Part shown: one piece after another, positions 10,253 to 18,975 of the stretch
How the letters are laid out: the number at the start of each line of letters is the position of its first letter
Numbering within the stretch: position 1 is the first letter of the stretch
Source: Sphingomonas sp. CCH21-G11
Lineage (GTDB): Bacteria > Pseudomonadota > Alphaproteobacteria > Sphingomonadales > Sphingomonadaceae
Direction of reading: 5' to 3'
Length of the DNA stretch: 64,000 nt
Assembly: GCF_001555965.1 (NCBI RefSeq)
Contig: NZ_LSHX01000019.1
Location: 38,532-102,531 of the forward strand
Notes under the pieces: generated by a model
Seen by the model: only the letters and a program-made list of their open reading frames with translations
What the model was told of the DNA's origin: nothing
Database searches by the model: none
Translations under genes and position numbers: made by a program

Positions 10253-10788
10253 TCCCGGCGCGGCGCGGCCCATGCGTCGATCGCCGCCCAGCCATGAATG
10301 CCGAAGCGCGCGAGTGTGACTGCGCGCACCGCGTCGACGCCGCCCATCGCGATGACGGGAATCTTCAGCCCGCGCACGACCAGCCCGAACCTCGCGCGTC
10401 CCAGCGCCCGCGCGCCGGGGTGGGACCGCGTCCCGAATATGGGCGAGACGAACAGTGCGTCCGCCCCCGCCCGGATCGCCGCGATCGCTTCGCGCCGGTC
10501 ATGCGCGGCGCGCGTCACGATCCGGTGCCGGGCGCCACGCCGGGCATTGTGCACCCCGTCTTCGCGTCCCAGCCGATCGGGCCCGGCGCGCAGGACCAGG
10601 TGTCCGCGCCGCCGCGCCATCGCCACGACCCGTGCGAACAGCGCCCGGCGCGCGGCCGGCGGGGTCGCATAATGGCGAAACACGATGCCGCTGCCGCGCG
10701 GCAGCCGCCCGATCGCGTCGAACAGGGCGTCGCCCAGTCGCTCGTCGGTCATCAGCCAGGTGCGGGGAATGGGGTGGCGGCGTGGCAT
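10225..10788 (-). CDS. thiamine phosphate synthase-like protein (ThiE/TenI fold)
   Basis: A 187-residue TIM-barrel protein of the ThiE/TenI family. The segment AGADALFVSPIFGTRSHPGARALG and the later IPVIAMGGVDAVRA match the phosphate-binding region of thiamine-phosphate synthases. True ThiE joins two precursors to make thiamine phosphate, while TenI homologues can act as aromatizing isomerases. The N-terminal half is divergent and the gene is far from other thi genes, so I do not assign the enzyme activity. Its start codon lies only 22 nt from that of yggS on the other strand, and there is no good ribosome binding site. Confidence 0.75.
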   Translation of the reverse strand: MPRRHPIPRTWLMTDERLGDALFDAIGRLPRGSGIVFRHYATPPAARRALFARVVAMARRRGHLVLRAGPDRLGREDGVHNARRGARHRIVTRAAHDRREAIAAIRAGADALFVSPIFGTRSHPGARALGRARFGLVVRGLKIPVIAMGGVDAVRAVTLARFGIHGWAAIDAWAAPRRDQKRKAVPI

Positions 10789-10810
10789 CGCCGCACCTAT
10801 AGCGCGCGCG
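10789..10810. promoter_or_regulatory. compact divergent promoter with shared -10 palindrome
   Basis: Only 22 nt separate the two divergent start codons. At the centre is the palindrome CTATAG (10797-10802), which gives TATAGC on the plus strand and TATAGG on the minus strand. In each direction exactly 7 nt separate the hexamer from the ATG, so transcription would begin at or next to the start codon. No Shine-Dalgarno sequence fits in the gap. This is an inference from spacing; -35 matches are weak. Confidence 0.5.
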
Positions 10811-11494
10811 ATGGCAAAGCATTCAACTCTCCCGAGCGATCCCGCCGCCCGGCTGCGCGCTGTCGGCGATGCGATCGCGGCGGCCGCCCGCCTCGCCGGA
10901 CGCAAAGCCGCCGACGTGACGCTGATCGCGGTGTCGAAGACGCAGGACGCGACCGCGATCCGGCCGCTGATCGCCGCCGGCCAGCGTGTGTTCGGCGAGA
11001 ACCGCGTTCAGGAGGCCGCCGCGAAATGGCCCGATCTGCGCGCCGAGACCCCAGATGTGCGGCTGCACCTCGTCGGCCAGCTCCAGTCGAACAAGGCCGA
11101 AGATGCCGTCCGCCTGTTCGACGCGATCCATTCGGTCGACCGCGCGTCGCTGGTCACCGCGCTCGCCCGCGCAATCGAACGGACCGGCCGCGCACCCGAT
11201 TGCTTCGTCCAGGTCAATATCGGCGAGGAAGCCCAGAAGGGCGGCTGCGCGATCGGCGATCTGCCTGCGCTGCTCGCGGACGCGCGCACCGCCGGACTGC
11301 CGATCGCCGGGTTGATGGCGGTGCCGCCGCTCGATGTCGAACCCGCGCCCTATTTTGCGCTGCTCGCCAAACTGGCGCGGGACCATGGGCTGGCGGGGCT
11401 CAGCATGGGCATGTCGGGCGATTTTCCGACCGCGGTCACGCTGGGGGCGACGCATGTCCGCGTCGGCACCGCGCTGTTCGGCGCGCGCGCATGA
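10811..11494 (+). CDS. yggS: YggS family pyridoxal phosphate homeostasis protein
   Basis: A 227-residue cytoplasmic PLP-binding protein (PLPBP/YggS/PROSC family). It has no known enzymatic reaction but buffers free pyridoxal phosphate and affects amino-acid balance. The PLP lysine is K43 in LIAVSKTQ; FGENRVQEA, HLVGQLQSNK and the C-terminal SMGMSGDFPTAVTLGATHVRVGTALFG are all family signatures. The ATG at 10811 lies directly after a -10-like TATAGC with no ribosome binding site, so the message may be leaderless. Its TGA overlaps the ATG of the HAD gene (ATGA). Confidence 0.95.
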   Translation: MAKHSTLPSDPAARLRAVGDAIAAAARLAGRKAADVTLIAVSKTQDATAIRPLIAAGQRVFGENRVQEAAAKWPDLRAETPDVRLHLVGQLQSNKAEDAVRLFDAIHSVDRASLVTALARAIERTGRAPDCFVQVNIGEEAQKGGCAIGDLPALLADARTAGLPIAGLMAVPPLDVEPAPYFALLAKLARDHGLAGLSMGMSGDFPTAVTLGATHVRVGTALFGARA

Positions 11495-12171
11495 AGTTCG
11501 ACGCGATCCTGTTCGATTTCGACGGCGTCGTCATCGAGAGCGAATATGAGGGCAACGCCCATATCGCCGACTATCTGTCGCGCATCGGCCACGCGACGAG
11601 CGCCGAACATGCGATGACGCATTTCATGGGCCTGTCGGGACGCCAGTTCATCGACGCGATCGAGAGCTGGATCGGCCGGCCGCTGCCCGAGGATTTCTTT
11701 GCCGAACGCGCCGCCGAGGATGCGCGCGCGATGCGCGACGGCGTCGGTGCCGTGGACGGCGCGATCGATTTCATCCGGTCGCTGCCCGCCGATCTGCCGG
11801 TCGCGATCGCGTCGTCCTCCAGCCATGCATGGATCCGCCGCCACCTCGACCATATCGGCCTGCTCGACCGGTTCGACGGGCGCATCTTCAGCGGCAAGGA
11901 GGACGTGCCCGCCGGTCGCGGCAAGCCCGAGCCCGACCTCTACCGCCTCGCCGCGCGTGCGATCGGCGTCGACATCGCGCGCACCGTCATTCTCGAGGAC
12001 TCACCCGTCGGCGTCACCGGCGCGCTGCGCACCGGGGCGACGGTGATCGGGGTGACCGCTGGGCGCCACTGCGTCGATGGCCATGCGGACCGCCTGCGCG
12101 CGCTGGGCGTCGAGGCGATTGCGCCCGATTATGACGCGGTCCGCGACCTGATCGGCCTGACCCCGGCCTGA
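11491..12171 (+). CDS. HAD family hydrolase (phosphatase, beta-phosphoglucomutase-like)
   Basis: A 226-residue HAD-superfamily hydrolase with a cap domain of the phosphoglycolate phosphatase/beta-phosphoglucomutase type. Motif I is LFDFDGVVIESE (nucleophile Asp), motif II is the IASSSSHAW serine, motif III is GKPEPDLY, and motif IV is ILEDSPVGV. These residues support phosphomonoester hydrolysis or phosphoryl transfer. The substrate is not known. The start overlaps the stop of yggS by 4 nt, so the two are probably co-translated. Confidence 0.9.
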   Translation: MKFDAILFDFDGVVIESEYEGNAHIADYLSRIGHATSAEHAMTHFMGLSGRQFIDAIESWIGRPLPEDFFAERAAEDARAMRDGVGAVDGAIDFIRSLPADLPVAIASSSSHAWIRRHLDHIGLLDRFDGRIFSGKEDVPAGRGKPEPDLYRLAARAIGVDIARTVILEDSPVGVTGALRTGATVIGVTAGRHCVDGHADRLRALGVEAIAPDYDAVRDLIGLTPA

Positions 12172-12258
12172 TCGGGCCGCGGTTCAGGCCGAATCGATCC
12201 GCGCAGATCGAGTGTCTCGGCATCGCGCGCGGCAGCAAAAGGGCGCGGCGCATCGCGA

Positions 12259-12480
12259 TCAGGAACCGGGCAAGGTCCCCCGGCGTGGAGGCGGCAACGC
12301 TGCCACGATCGCGCGTGCGTCGTGGGGCAGCATGGCGGGCAACGTCCAGTCGCAGCGGCGGGCCGCGTCGACTGCGGGCAGGCCCTGGGGCAGATTCCCG
12401 GCGCGAGCCATCCCGCCCGCCGCCGCGACGAGGATCGCACCGGCGATCGCTGCCGCGCCCAGCCGCCGATACCAACCGGC
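12259..12480 (-). other. open stretch after ribA, possible gene remnant
   Basis: The 309 nt between the HAD gene and ribA hold no clear gene. On the minus strand, in the same frame as ribA and directly after its TGA, 73 codons stay open. They read like a signal-anchored small protein (LGAAAIAGAILVAAAGG, then a stretch with CDWTLPAMLPHDARAIVAAL). There is no ATG, GTG or TTG near the hydrophobic part; the first ATG is at 12411. A second frame continues with residues of similar character. This may be a decayed gene or chance. Confidence 0.2.
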
Positions 12481-13542
12481 TCAAAGCTGGTGCCCGGTGC
12501 GGTCGCGCTTGGTCGCGAGATAGCGTTCGTTATGCGGATTGGCGGGCAGTTTGTGGGGGACGCGTTCGGCCACGTCGATCCCGGCGGCGGCCAGTGCCGC
12601 GACCTTGTCCGGATTGTTGGTCAGCAACCGGATGCGCCGCTGGCCGAGCAGGGTCAGCATCCGCGCCGCGACCCGGAAATCGCGCGCATCGACCGCGAAG
12701 CCCAGCCGGGTGTTGGCGTCGACGGTGTCGAATCCCTGGTCCTGGAGCGCATAGGCGCGCAGCTTGTTGATCAGGCCGATACCGCGCCCTTCCTGGCGCA
12801 GATAGATGAGGATGCCCCAGCAGCCATCGTGCATCGCCCGCAGCGCCGCGTCGAGCTGGGGCCCACAATCGCATTTGAGCGATCCGAACACGTCGCCGGT
12901 CAGGCATTCGCTGTGCACGCGCACCAGCGGCGGATTGCCGTCCGGTCGACCGATGACCAGCGCGACATGCTCACCGGGCGCATCGGGAGTGCGGAACGCC
13001 ACGATCTCCGCATCGTCGGCCGCGCCGACCGGGAGCCGCGCGCGCGTCGCGATCCGCAACGTCGCCGCATCCTCGAACGCCGCGATCGCCCGGGCTGTCA
13101 CTGCCTCGAACCCGCCGCCGCCGGGACGCACGAAGAATGCCGGCAGGATGCCCGCGATCCGCGCGAGCCGGAGCGCGGCGGCGGCGGCATCGACCTCCGG
13201 CGTCGCGACCGCGCGGAACGGTCCTTTAAGCGGCGTGCCGAGATCGAATTGCGGATCGGCAATCGCGGTCGCGCATGGGTGGTCGATCCACGGCGCGCGC
13301 ACGATCGTCACCGGCTGGTCGGGATCGGCGGCGTCGCGCTGGTTGGCGAGCCGGAGCGTCGCGGCCCGCCCGGCGGACACCAGCACATTGGCCGTACCGG
13401 CGGGGTCGAACGCGGTCAGCGCGTCGGCATCCGATGTTTCCAGCGGTAACACGCTCAGTGCGCCCGCATCACCCGCGACGTCGATCGCCCACCCCCGGCG
13501 CAGCGCGTCGATCGCGCGCGAAACGTCGCGCTGCGTGGTCAC
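12481..13542 (-). CDS. ribA: GTP cyclohydrolase II
   Basis: A 353-residue protein that opens GTP to start riboflavin synthesis. The C-terminal half is a full GTP cyclohydrolase II domain: HSECLTGD and SLKCDCG give the three zinc cysteines, RQEGRGIGL is the catalytic loop, and DTVDAN follows. About 150 residues precede it. They do not show the usual DHBP-synthase (RibB) catalytic residues, and similar extended forms occur in other Alphaproteobacteria. Translation starts at GTG (13542), which overlaps the TGA of xthA, so the pair is coupled. Confidence 0.92.
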   Translation of the reverse strand: MTTQRDVSRAIDALRRGWAIDVAGDAGALSVLPLETSDADALTAFDPAGTANVLVSAGRAATLRLANQRDAADPDQPVTIVRAPWIDHPCATAIADPQFDLGTPLKGPFRAVATPEVDAAAAALRLARIAGILPAFFVRPGGGGFEAVTARAIAAFEDAATLRIATRARLPVGAADDAEIVAFRTPDAPGEHVALVIGRPDGNPPLVRVHSECLTGDVFGSLKCDCGPQLDAALRAMHDGCWGILIYLRQEGRGIGLINKLRAYALQDQGFDTVDANTRLGFAVDARDFRVAARMLTLLGQRRIRLLTNNPDKVAALAAAGIDVAERVPHKLPANPHNERYLATKRDRTGHQL

Positions 13543-14333
13543 AGGGCAAACTCGGTGACGATCGGCACATGGTCCGACGGCTTCAGCCAGCCGCGGCAGT
13601 CCTCATACACGCGATGCGCGACCGCCTGGGCCGCGACATCGGCGCTCGCCCACATATGGTCGAGCCGGCGGCCGCGATCGGAAGCCTGCCAGTCCTTCGC
13701 GCGATAGCTCCACCAGGTATAGAGCCGCTGCGGCGGCGGCACGAAGCGTCGGCCGAGGTCGATCCAGTCGTTTGCCCGCTGTAGCCGGCCGAGCGCCGCG
13801 ACCTCGACCGGGGTGTGGCTGACCACGTCGAGCAGCTGCTTGTGGCTCCACACGTCGCATTCCAGCGGCGCGATGTTGAAATCGCCGACCAGCAAAGTCG
13901 GCACGCCGCCCAGCCCTTCCGACCAGCGCGTCATCCGTTCGACGAAATCCAGCTTCTGGCCGAATTTCGGGTTGAGCTCGCGATCGGGAATGTCGCCGCC
14001 CGCCGGGACATAGACATTCTCGAGCCGCAGGCCGTTTTCCAGCCGCACGCCGATATGCCGCGCCTCGCCATTGGCCTGCCAGTCGAGCCGGTCGTCTTCT
14101 GCCAGCGGCACGCGGCTGATCACCGCGACCCCGTGGTGCATCCGCTGGCCGTTGATCGCGATGTGGCGATAGCCGAGCGTGTGGAACGGCGCGTGCGGAA
14201 AATCGCCGTCGATGACCTTGGTTTCCTGGAGGCACAGGATGTCGGGTTGCGATTCGCGCAGGAACCGTTCGACGATGTCGAGGCGGAAGCGGACGGAATT
14301 GATGTTCCACGATGCGATCTTGAGCGTGTCCAT
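13539..14333 (-). CDS. xthA: exodeoxyribonuclease III
   Basis: A 264-residue nuclease of the exonuclease III/AP endonuclease family, which acts in base-excision repair. It has normal length. The signatures are [10 protein letters not shown], the metal ligand in [19 protein letters not shown], and the catalytic end [10 protein letters not shown] and PSDHVPIV. The ATG at 14333 is preceded by TACATC 8 nt upstream and no ribosome binding site, so a leaderless message is possible. It is transcribed with ribA, whose GTG start overlaps its stop. Confidence 0.95.
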   Translation of the reverse strand: MDTLKIASWNINSVRFRLDIVERFLRESQPDILCLQETKVIDGDFPHAPFHTLGYRHIAINGQRMHHGVAVISRVPLAEDDRLDWQANGEARHIGVRLENGLRLENVYVPAGGDIPDRELNPKFGQKLDFVERMTRWSEGLGGVPTLLVGDFNIAPLECDVWSHKQLLDVVSHTPVEVAALGRLQRANDWIDLGRRFVPPPQRLYTWWSYRAKDWQASDRGRRLDHMWASADVAAQAVAHRVYEDCRGWLKPSDHVPIVTEFAL

Positions 14334-14421
14334 GCCGCGTCGATGTAATCGGGCGGCGTGAATTGCGCCAGCGCCGCGCCCAAGTCGTCTGGCACGACTT
14401 CCCGACGTCGCCGCCACCAAC

Positions 14422-14536
14422 GAAAAGGCCCCCGCTCCGGGGGCAAGGAGCGAGGGCCGACCGAGCGTTCGTCACGCAGGGCGGGAAACGCGGGGGCCGG
14501 TCAACAGGGGGGAATCCCGGCCGGGGCGCTTCCACT
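14422..14536 (-). ncRNA. putative small RNA with C6 loop and rho-independent terminator
   Basis: The 248-nt gap between xthA and lolA contains a self-standing minus-strand unit. The promoter is TTTGCG, a 17-nt spacer, then TACATA (14547 to 14542). A hairpin follows with arms GGCCGG and CCGGCC (14495-14500 and 14517-14522) whose loop carries six C residues. The unit ends with a 7-bp GC stem (14428-14444) and four U residues. Predicted length is about 115 nt. It shares this plan with the element at 53145-53255. It may belong to the suhB/mmgR type of alphaproteobacterial small RNA, but that is inference. Confidence 0.5.
14423..14444 (-). terminator. rho-independent terminator of the small RNA
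   Basis: A perfect GCCCCCG/CGGGGGC stem with a 3-nt loop at 14428-14444, followed on the minus strand by a T-run of four. It could also end transcription that reads through from lolA. Confidence 0.6.
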
Positions 14537-14541
14537 CCCGC

Positions 14542-14570
14542 TATGTAGGGTGCAAAAGCTGTCGCGCAAA
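14542..14570 (-). promoter_or_regulatory. promoter of the small RNA
   Basis: On the minus strand the -35 box TTTGCG is at 14570-14565, followed by a 17-nt spacer and the -10 box TACATA at 14547-14542. This places the start of transcription near 14536. Confidence 0.4.
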
Positions 14571-14581
14571 TGAACGGCCGG

Positions 14582-15226
14582 TCAATTTGGCCGCGTGCGG
14601 CTCGTCGGGTCGCGCCAGCGGAACGTGTTATCGGAAACCGGGACGTTGAATCGCGTGTTCGACAGGCGGATCGTCGTGCGGTTGTTCTGGGCATCGAGCG
14701 CGACCCATCCCTGCAGGCGAAGCCCGCCGGGCGCCGCCGCGTCGCGTGCGAAGATCATGTCGATACGCCCATATTCGGGATGCTTGGGGTCATAGGCCTC
14801 GACCCGGATGACGCGCGAATCGCCGGTCGGCAGCACGCGCGCGAATTTTGACGGGTCGCGCGCAGGATTGAGCAGAATGCCGAGCGGCGATTCCCCGATC
14901 GGCCAGCGCTGTTTCTGGCGCACCTGATAATCGAGGAAATAAAGCGCCTTGCCATCGCCGACGATCAGGATCGGCACGCCCTTTTCATATTGAAAGCGGA
15001 TCCGGCCCGGCTTCTTGAGCGTGAGCGTGCCGGTCAGCACCTTGCCCGCACGGTCGGTCTGGCTGAAGGCGGCGACCATGGTGTCGACCGCGGCGAGATG
15101 CCGCTGAACCGAAGCGAGATCGCCGGTCGGCTGGGCAAGCGCGGGGAGCGCGACCGGCAATGCGGCGACGGCGGCCAGCGGCGCGAGGCGGAGGAGAAGG
15201 ATGGGGGACATGCGGCTCCGGATCAT
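14582..15226 (-). CDS. lolA: outer-membrane lipoprotein carrier protein LolA
   Basis: A 214-residue periplasmic chaperone that ferries lipoproteins from LolCDE to the outer membrane. Residues 1-31 are a Sec signal peptide ending in PALA. The mature part shows family features: VAAFSQTDRAGKVLTGTLTLKKPGRIRFQYEKG, broken by typical turns, then YDPKHPEYGRIDMIF. The first ATG keeps two basic residues for the signal peptide; an internal ATG at 15211 follows a closer GGAG and is an alternative. It lies 63 nt downstream of ftsK on the same strand. Confidence 0.9.
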   Translation of the reverse strand: MIRSRMSPILLLRLAPLAAVAALPVALPALAQPTGDLASVQRHLAAVDTMVAAFSQTDRAGKVLTGTLTLKKPGRIRFQYEKGVPILIVGDGKALYFLDYQVRQKQRWPIGESPLGILLNPARDPSKFARVLPTGDSRVIRVEAYDPKHPEYGRIDMIFARDAAAPGGLRLQGWVALDAQNNRTTIRLSNTRFNVPVSDNTFRWRDPTSRTRPN

Positions 15227-15289
15227 GGTTCGGGCGTAGGTTGGGGGGCTTGAACGCGCGGTGAACCCGCCCGGTTGCCAGGTCGGGGC

Positions 15290-17629
15290 CTAATTCAACG
15301 GCCGCCCGTCCTCGTCCATCAGCACTTCGCGGCGGCCGACATGGTCGGGGCGGGAGACGAGCCCTTCCTTTTCCATCCGCTCGATCAGCCGCGCGGCGCT
15401 GTTGTAGCCGATCCGCATCTGGCGCTGCAGCCAGCTGGTCGAGGCCTTCTGGCTCGACGCGACGAAGGAGATGGCCTGGCGATACTGCTGGTCCTCCGGG
15501 CTGTCGCCGCCGACCGGCGACCCGTCGAGCGCGAAGCCGCCCTCTTCGGGCTCCTCGGTGACGGCGGTGATGTAATCGGGCTCGCCCTGCGCGCGCCAGT
15601 GCTCGGCCACCGCCTGCACTTCGTCATCCGACACGAACGGGCCGTGGACGCGCGCCAGCTGCTTGCCGCCGGGCATGTAGAGCATGTCACCGCGGCCGAG
15701 CAGCTGTTCGGCACCCTGTTCGCCCAGAATGGTGCGCGAATCGATCTTGCTGGTGACGTGGAAGCTGATTCGCGTCGGCAGGTTCGCCTTGATGACCCCG
15801 GTGATGACGTCGACCGAGGGGCGCTGCGTCGCCATGATCAGGTGGATGCCCGCCGCGCGCGCCTTTTGCGCCAGGCGCTGGATCAGGAACTCGACTTCCT
15901 TCCCCGCGGTCATCATCAGGTCCGCGAGCTCGTCGACGATGATGACGATCTGCGGCAGCGGCTGGAGGTCGAGCGTCTCCTCCTCATAGATCGGCTTGCC
16001 GGTGTCGGGATCATAGCCGGTCTGGACGCGGCGGCCGAGCGTCTGGCCCTTGGCGCGGGCGGCGCGCACCTTGTCGTTGAAGCTGGCGAGGCTGCGCACA
16101 TTGACGCTCGCCATCATGCGATAACGCTCCTCCATCTGCTCGACCGCCCATTTCAGCGCGCGCACCGCCTTGGGCGGATCGGTGACGACGTCGGCGAGCA
16201 GGTGCGGAATCCCCTTGTACATGCTGAGTTCCAGCATCTTGGGGTCGATCATGATCATCCGGCACTGATCGGGCGTCAGCCGGTAGAGCAGCGACAGGAT
16301 CATGCAGTTGAGCCCGACCGACTTGCCCGAGCCGGTGGTGCCGGCAACGAGCAGGTGGGGCATCGGGGCAAGGTCGGCGATGACGGGATCGCCGGCGATG
16401 TTCTTGCCCAGTACCATCGGCAGCTGCGCGCCCTGTTCCTCGAACTGCTGGCTGCCGACCAGCTCGTGCAGGCTGACCATCTCGCGCTTGGCATTGGGCA
16501 GCTCGATGCCGATCACGCTGCGGCCCGGAATGGTGGCGACGCGCGCCGAGATCGCCGACATGTTGCGCGCGATGTCGTCGGCGAGCTGGATCACCCGGCT
16601 CGCCTTGATCCCCGCCGCGGGCTCGAATTCGTACATGGTGACGACCGGGCCGGGCGAGACCTTTACGATCTGGCCCTTCACATGGAAATCGTCGAGCACG
16701 CTTTCGAGCAGCCGCGAGTTGCGTTCCAGCGCGGCCTTGTCCGCGACAGGACTGGCGCGTTCGGGCGCGGGCTTGAGCAGGTCGAGCGGCGGCAGGCGGT
16801 AATTGTCGCGCAGGTCGAGCGATTCCTGCTGGGGCTTGGGCCGGGCGGTCGACGGCGGCAGCGCGCGGTCGGCGATGACCGGGCCGGGGCGCGGATCGGG
16901 CCGCGCGACCTTGCGCGGGGCGCTGATCAGCGGCGGATCGTCGTGCAGGTCGTCCTCCACATCGCCGCGCCCGCGCCGCATCGGCTCGCCATCGGCGTCG
17001 CCGGTCTCGCGGCGCGCGCGTGGCGCCGGCAGGCGCGGCATCCGCCAGCGCGCCTCCGGCCATTCGATCGTCAGCCCGCGCCCCCACAGCACGACGCCGG
17101 CGATCGCCACCGCCACGGCCACGCCGCGATTGGTCCAGGTGACCGCGACCGGATCGGGGATGAATCCGACGACCCACTGGATCAGCGACGCAATTGAATA
17201 GCCGATGACGCCGCCCCAGCCCGCGGGCAGGCTCTGCACCGACGCCGTCGAAACGAAGGCGAGCGCAGTGCCCATCAGCGCCACGCCGATCAGGCAGTCG
17301 CGCAGCATCCGCCCCCACGGCCCGACCGGCACGTCGCGCCACATCCGCGCCGCCAGGATCGGCCCGAGCGGCAGCACCAGCGCTACCGCGACGCCGAACA
17401 CCATCAGCAACAGGTCGGCGAGCCACGCCCCGACCACGCCGGCGCGGTTGGCGACGTCCGGGCCCGCCACCGTGCTGAACGACGCGTCGCCCGGATGATA
17501 GGAGGCGAGCGCGACCGCCGCGAGCAGCGTCAGCGCGAACAGCGCCAGCGCGCCGAGCATGACCATGCTGCGCCGCGCACCGGCCTTCATCGAATCGCGC
17601 CACAAACTGGGCGGCGTGCGGCTCGCCAT
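15290..17629 (-). CDS. ftsK: DNA translocase FtsK
   Basis: A 779-residue membrane-anchored DNA pump that clears chromosomes from the division septum and drives dimer resolution. The N-terminus holds four or five membrane helices within about residues 20-190. A short acidic and proline-rich linker follows, then the RecA-like motor with Walker A GTTGSGKS and Walker B IVIIVDELADLM. The C-terminal gamma winged helix ends with the ASTSWLQRQMRIGYNSAARLIE type region. The linker is short compared with E. coli FtsK, as usual in this class. The ATG at 17629 follows GGGGGG. Confidence 0.96.
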   Translation of the reverse strand: MASRTPPSLWRDSMKAGARRSMVMLGALALFALTLLAAVALASYHPGDASFSTVAGPDVANRAGVVGAWLADLLLMVFGVAVALVLPLGPILAARMWRDVPVGPWGRMLRDCLIGVALMGTALAFVSTASVQSLPAGWGGVIGYSIASLIQWVVGFIPDPVAVTWTNRGVAVAVAIAGVVLWGRGLTIEWPEARWRMPRLPAPRARRETGDADGEPMRRGRGDVEDDLHDDPPLISAPRKVARPDPRPGPVIADRALPPSTARPKPQQESLDLRDNYRLPPLDLLKPAPERASPVADKAALERNSRLLESVLDDFHVKGQIVKVSPGPVVTMYEFEPAAGIKASRVIQLADDIARNMSAISARVATIPGRSVIGIELPNAKREMVSLHELVGSQQFEEQGAQLPMVLGKNIAGDPVIADLAPMPHLLVAGTTGSGKSVGLNCMILSLLYRLTPDQCRMIMIDPKMLELSMYKGIPHLLADVVTDPPKAVRALKWAVEQMEERYRMMASVNVRSLASFNDKVRAARAKGQTLGRRVQTGYDPDTGKPIYEEETLDLQPLPQIVIIVDELADLMMTAGKEVEFLIQRLAQKARAAGIHLIMATQRPSVDVITGVIKANLPTRISFHVTSKIDSRTILGEQGAEQLLGRGDMLYMPGGKQLARVHGPFVSDDEVQAVAEHWRAQGEPDYITAVTEEPEEGGFALDGSPVGGDSPEDQQYRQAISFVASSQKASTSWLQRQMRIGYNSAARLIERMEKEGLVSRPDHVGRREVLMDEDGRPLN

Positions 17630-17722
17630 CGCGAAACCCCCCGGGGAAAAACTGGAAACCGGCACGGAGTCTCGCTTTGTTCGCGCGTGGCGTCAAGCCG
17701 ATGCGGGGATGCAACGTCCGTA

Positions 17723-17751
17723 TTGGCAGCGTGGCCGCGCGGCTCTAGACC
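17723..17751 (+). promoter_or_regulatory. putative promoter of the UbiH-type gene
   Basis: TTGGCA (17723-17728), a 17-nt spacer and TAGACC (17746-17751) lie directly before the ATG at 17758. Only 6 nt separate the -10 box from the start codon, which would give a leaderless message. No strong ribosome binding site is seen. Confidence 0.4.
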
Positions 17752-17757
17752 GCCGGG

Positions 17758-18975
17758 ATGGACCGTGCAGACCTGCTTATCCTTGGCGGCGGACTGGTGG
17801 GCAGCGCGCTCGCCGTCGCGCTCGACGCCCATGGCCTGACCGCGATCGTCGTCGATCCGGCCGATCCGGCGGCGACGCTCGCCCCCGATTTCGACGGCCG
17901 CGCATCGGCGATTTCCAGCGCGTCGCACCGGATGCTGGGCGCGATCGGCGTTGCCGACCGCATGGCGGGCAAGGGGTGCGAGATCCGCGCGATCCGCGCC
18001 AGCGACGGCCTGGCCCCCGGCGCGCTCGATTTCGTCGCCGGCGCGGACGACGATGCGCTGGGCACGATGTACGAGAACCGCGTGCTGCGCTCCGCGCTGC
18101 ATGACGCGGTGCAGGCGGCCGGCGGGGTCGAGCTGCGGTCGCGACGACGCGCGGTCGACGTGGTGCGCGATGCCCATGGCGTGCGCGCCACGCTGGATGA
18201 CGGCAGCGAAGTCGCCGCGCGGCTGGTGGTTGCCGCCGACGGCCGCGGATCGCCGATGCGCGAGGCGGCGGGGATCAAGGTCGCGCGCTGGACCTATGAC
18301 CATGCCGCGATGATCACCGCGTTCCACCACGAACGCCCGCACGACCATGTCGCGTTCGAGATCTTCTATCCCGAGGGGCCGTTCGCGATCCTGCCGCTGA
18401 ACGACGACGCGCATGGCCACCGCTCCGCGCTGGTGTGGACGGTCAAGGCCGCCGATCAGCCCGGCATGTTCAAGCTGTCCGACCGCGCCTGGCTGGCCGA
18501 AGCCGAAAAGCGCATGGGCGGCGTGCTCGGCCGGCTCGACCGGCTGGCGCCGCGGTCGAGCTATCCGCTCGGCTTTCACCATACCGCGCGCCTGACCGCC
18601 GAGCGGCTGGCGCTGGTGGGCGACGCCGGCCACGGCATCCACCCGATCGCCGGCCAGGGGGTCAATCTGGGCTTTCGCGATGCCGCGGCACTGGTCGAGG
18701 TGCTGGTGGAGGGCATGCGCATCGGCCTGGACCCCGGCGATGCCGAGCTGCTCAAGCGGTATGAACGCTGGCGCAGCCTCGACACCTTCATGGTCGCGCT
18801 CGCCACCGACAGCCTCAACCGCATCTATGGCGTACCGGGCCGCGCGGCGTCGGCGATCCGCCGGTTCGGCATGTCCGCGATCCAGCGCATGCCGCCGGTC
18901 AAGCAGCGGCTGATGGCCGAAGCCCGCGGCGAATCGGGCGCGCTGCCGCGGCTGTTGCAGGGCATGACCGTCTGA
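17758..18975 (+). CDS. UbiH/UbiF family FAD-dependent hydroxylase
   Basis: A 405-residue flavoprotein monooxygenase that hydroxylates the ring of ubiquinone precursors. The FAD dinucleotide fold is LLILGGGLVGSALA at the N-terminus. The second FAD motif LALVGDAGHGIHPIAGQG and the following VNLGFRDAAAL are the UbiH/COQ6 signature. It has normal length and no signal peptide. Which ring carbon it attacks (C5, C6 or C1) cannot be told, because alphaproteobacterial enzymes of this family differ in regiospecificity. It is transcribed alone and divergently from ftsK. Confidence 0.88.
   Translation: MDRADLLILGGGLVGSALAVALDAHGLTAIVVDPADPAATLAPDFDGRASAISSASHRMLGAIGVADRMAGKGCEIRAIRASDGLAPGALDFVAGADDDALGTMYENRVLRSALHDAVQAAGGVELRSRRRAVDVVRDAHGVRATLDDGSEVAARLVVAADGRGSPMREAAGIKVARWTYDHAAMITAFHHERPHDHVAFEIFYPEGPFAILPLNDDAHGHRSALVWTVKAADQPGMFKLSDRAWLAEAEKRMGGVLGRLDRLAPRSSYPLGFHHTARLTAERLALVGDAGHGIHPIAGQGVNLGFRDAAALVEVLVEGMRIGLDPGDAELLKRYERWRSLDTFMVALATDSLNRIYGVPGRAASAIRRFGMSAIQRMPPVKQRLMAEARGESGALPRLLQGMTV

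Noticed and set aside
14334..14446. Minus-strand frame before xthA reading [21 protein letters not shown]
   Set aside because: It looks protein-like for about 20 residues but runs into xthA in another frame and begins inside the small-RNA terminator. No family is recognised.
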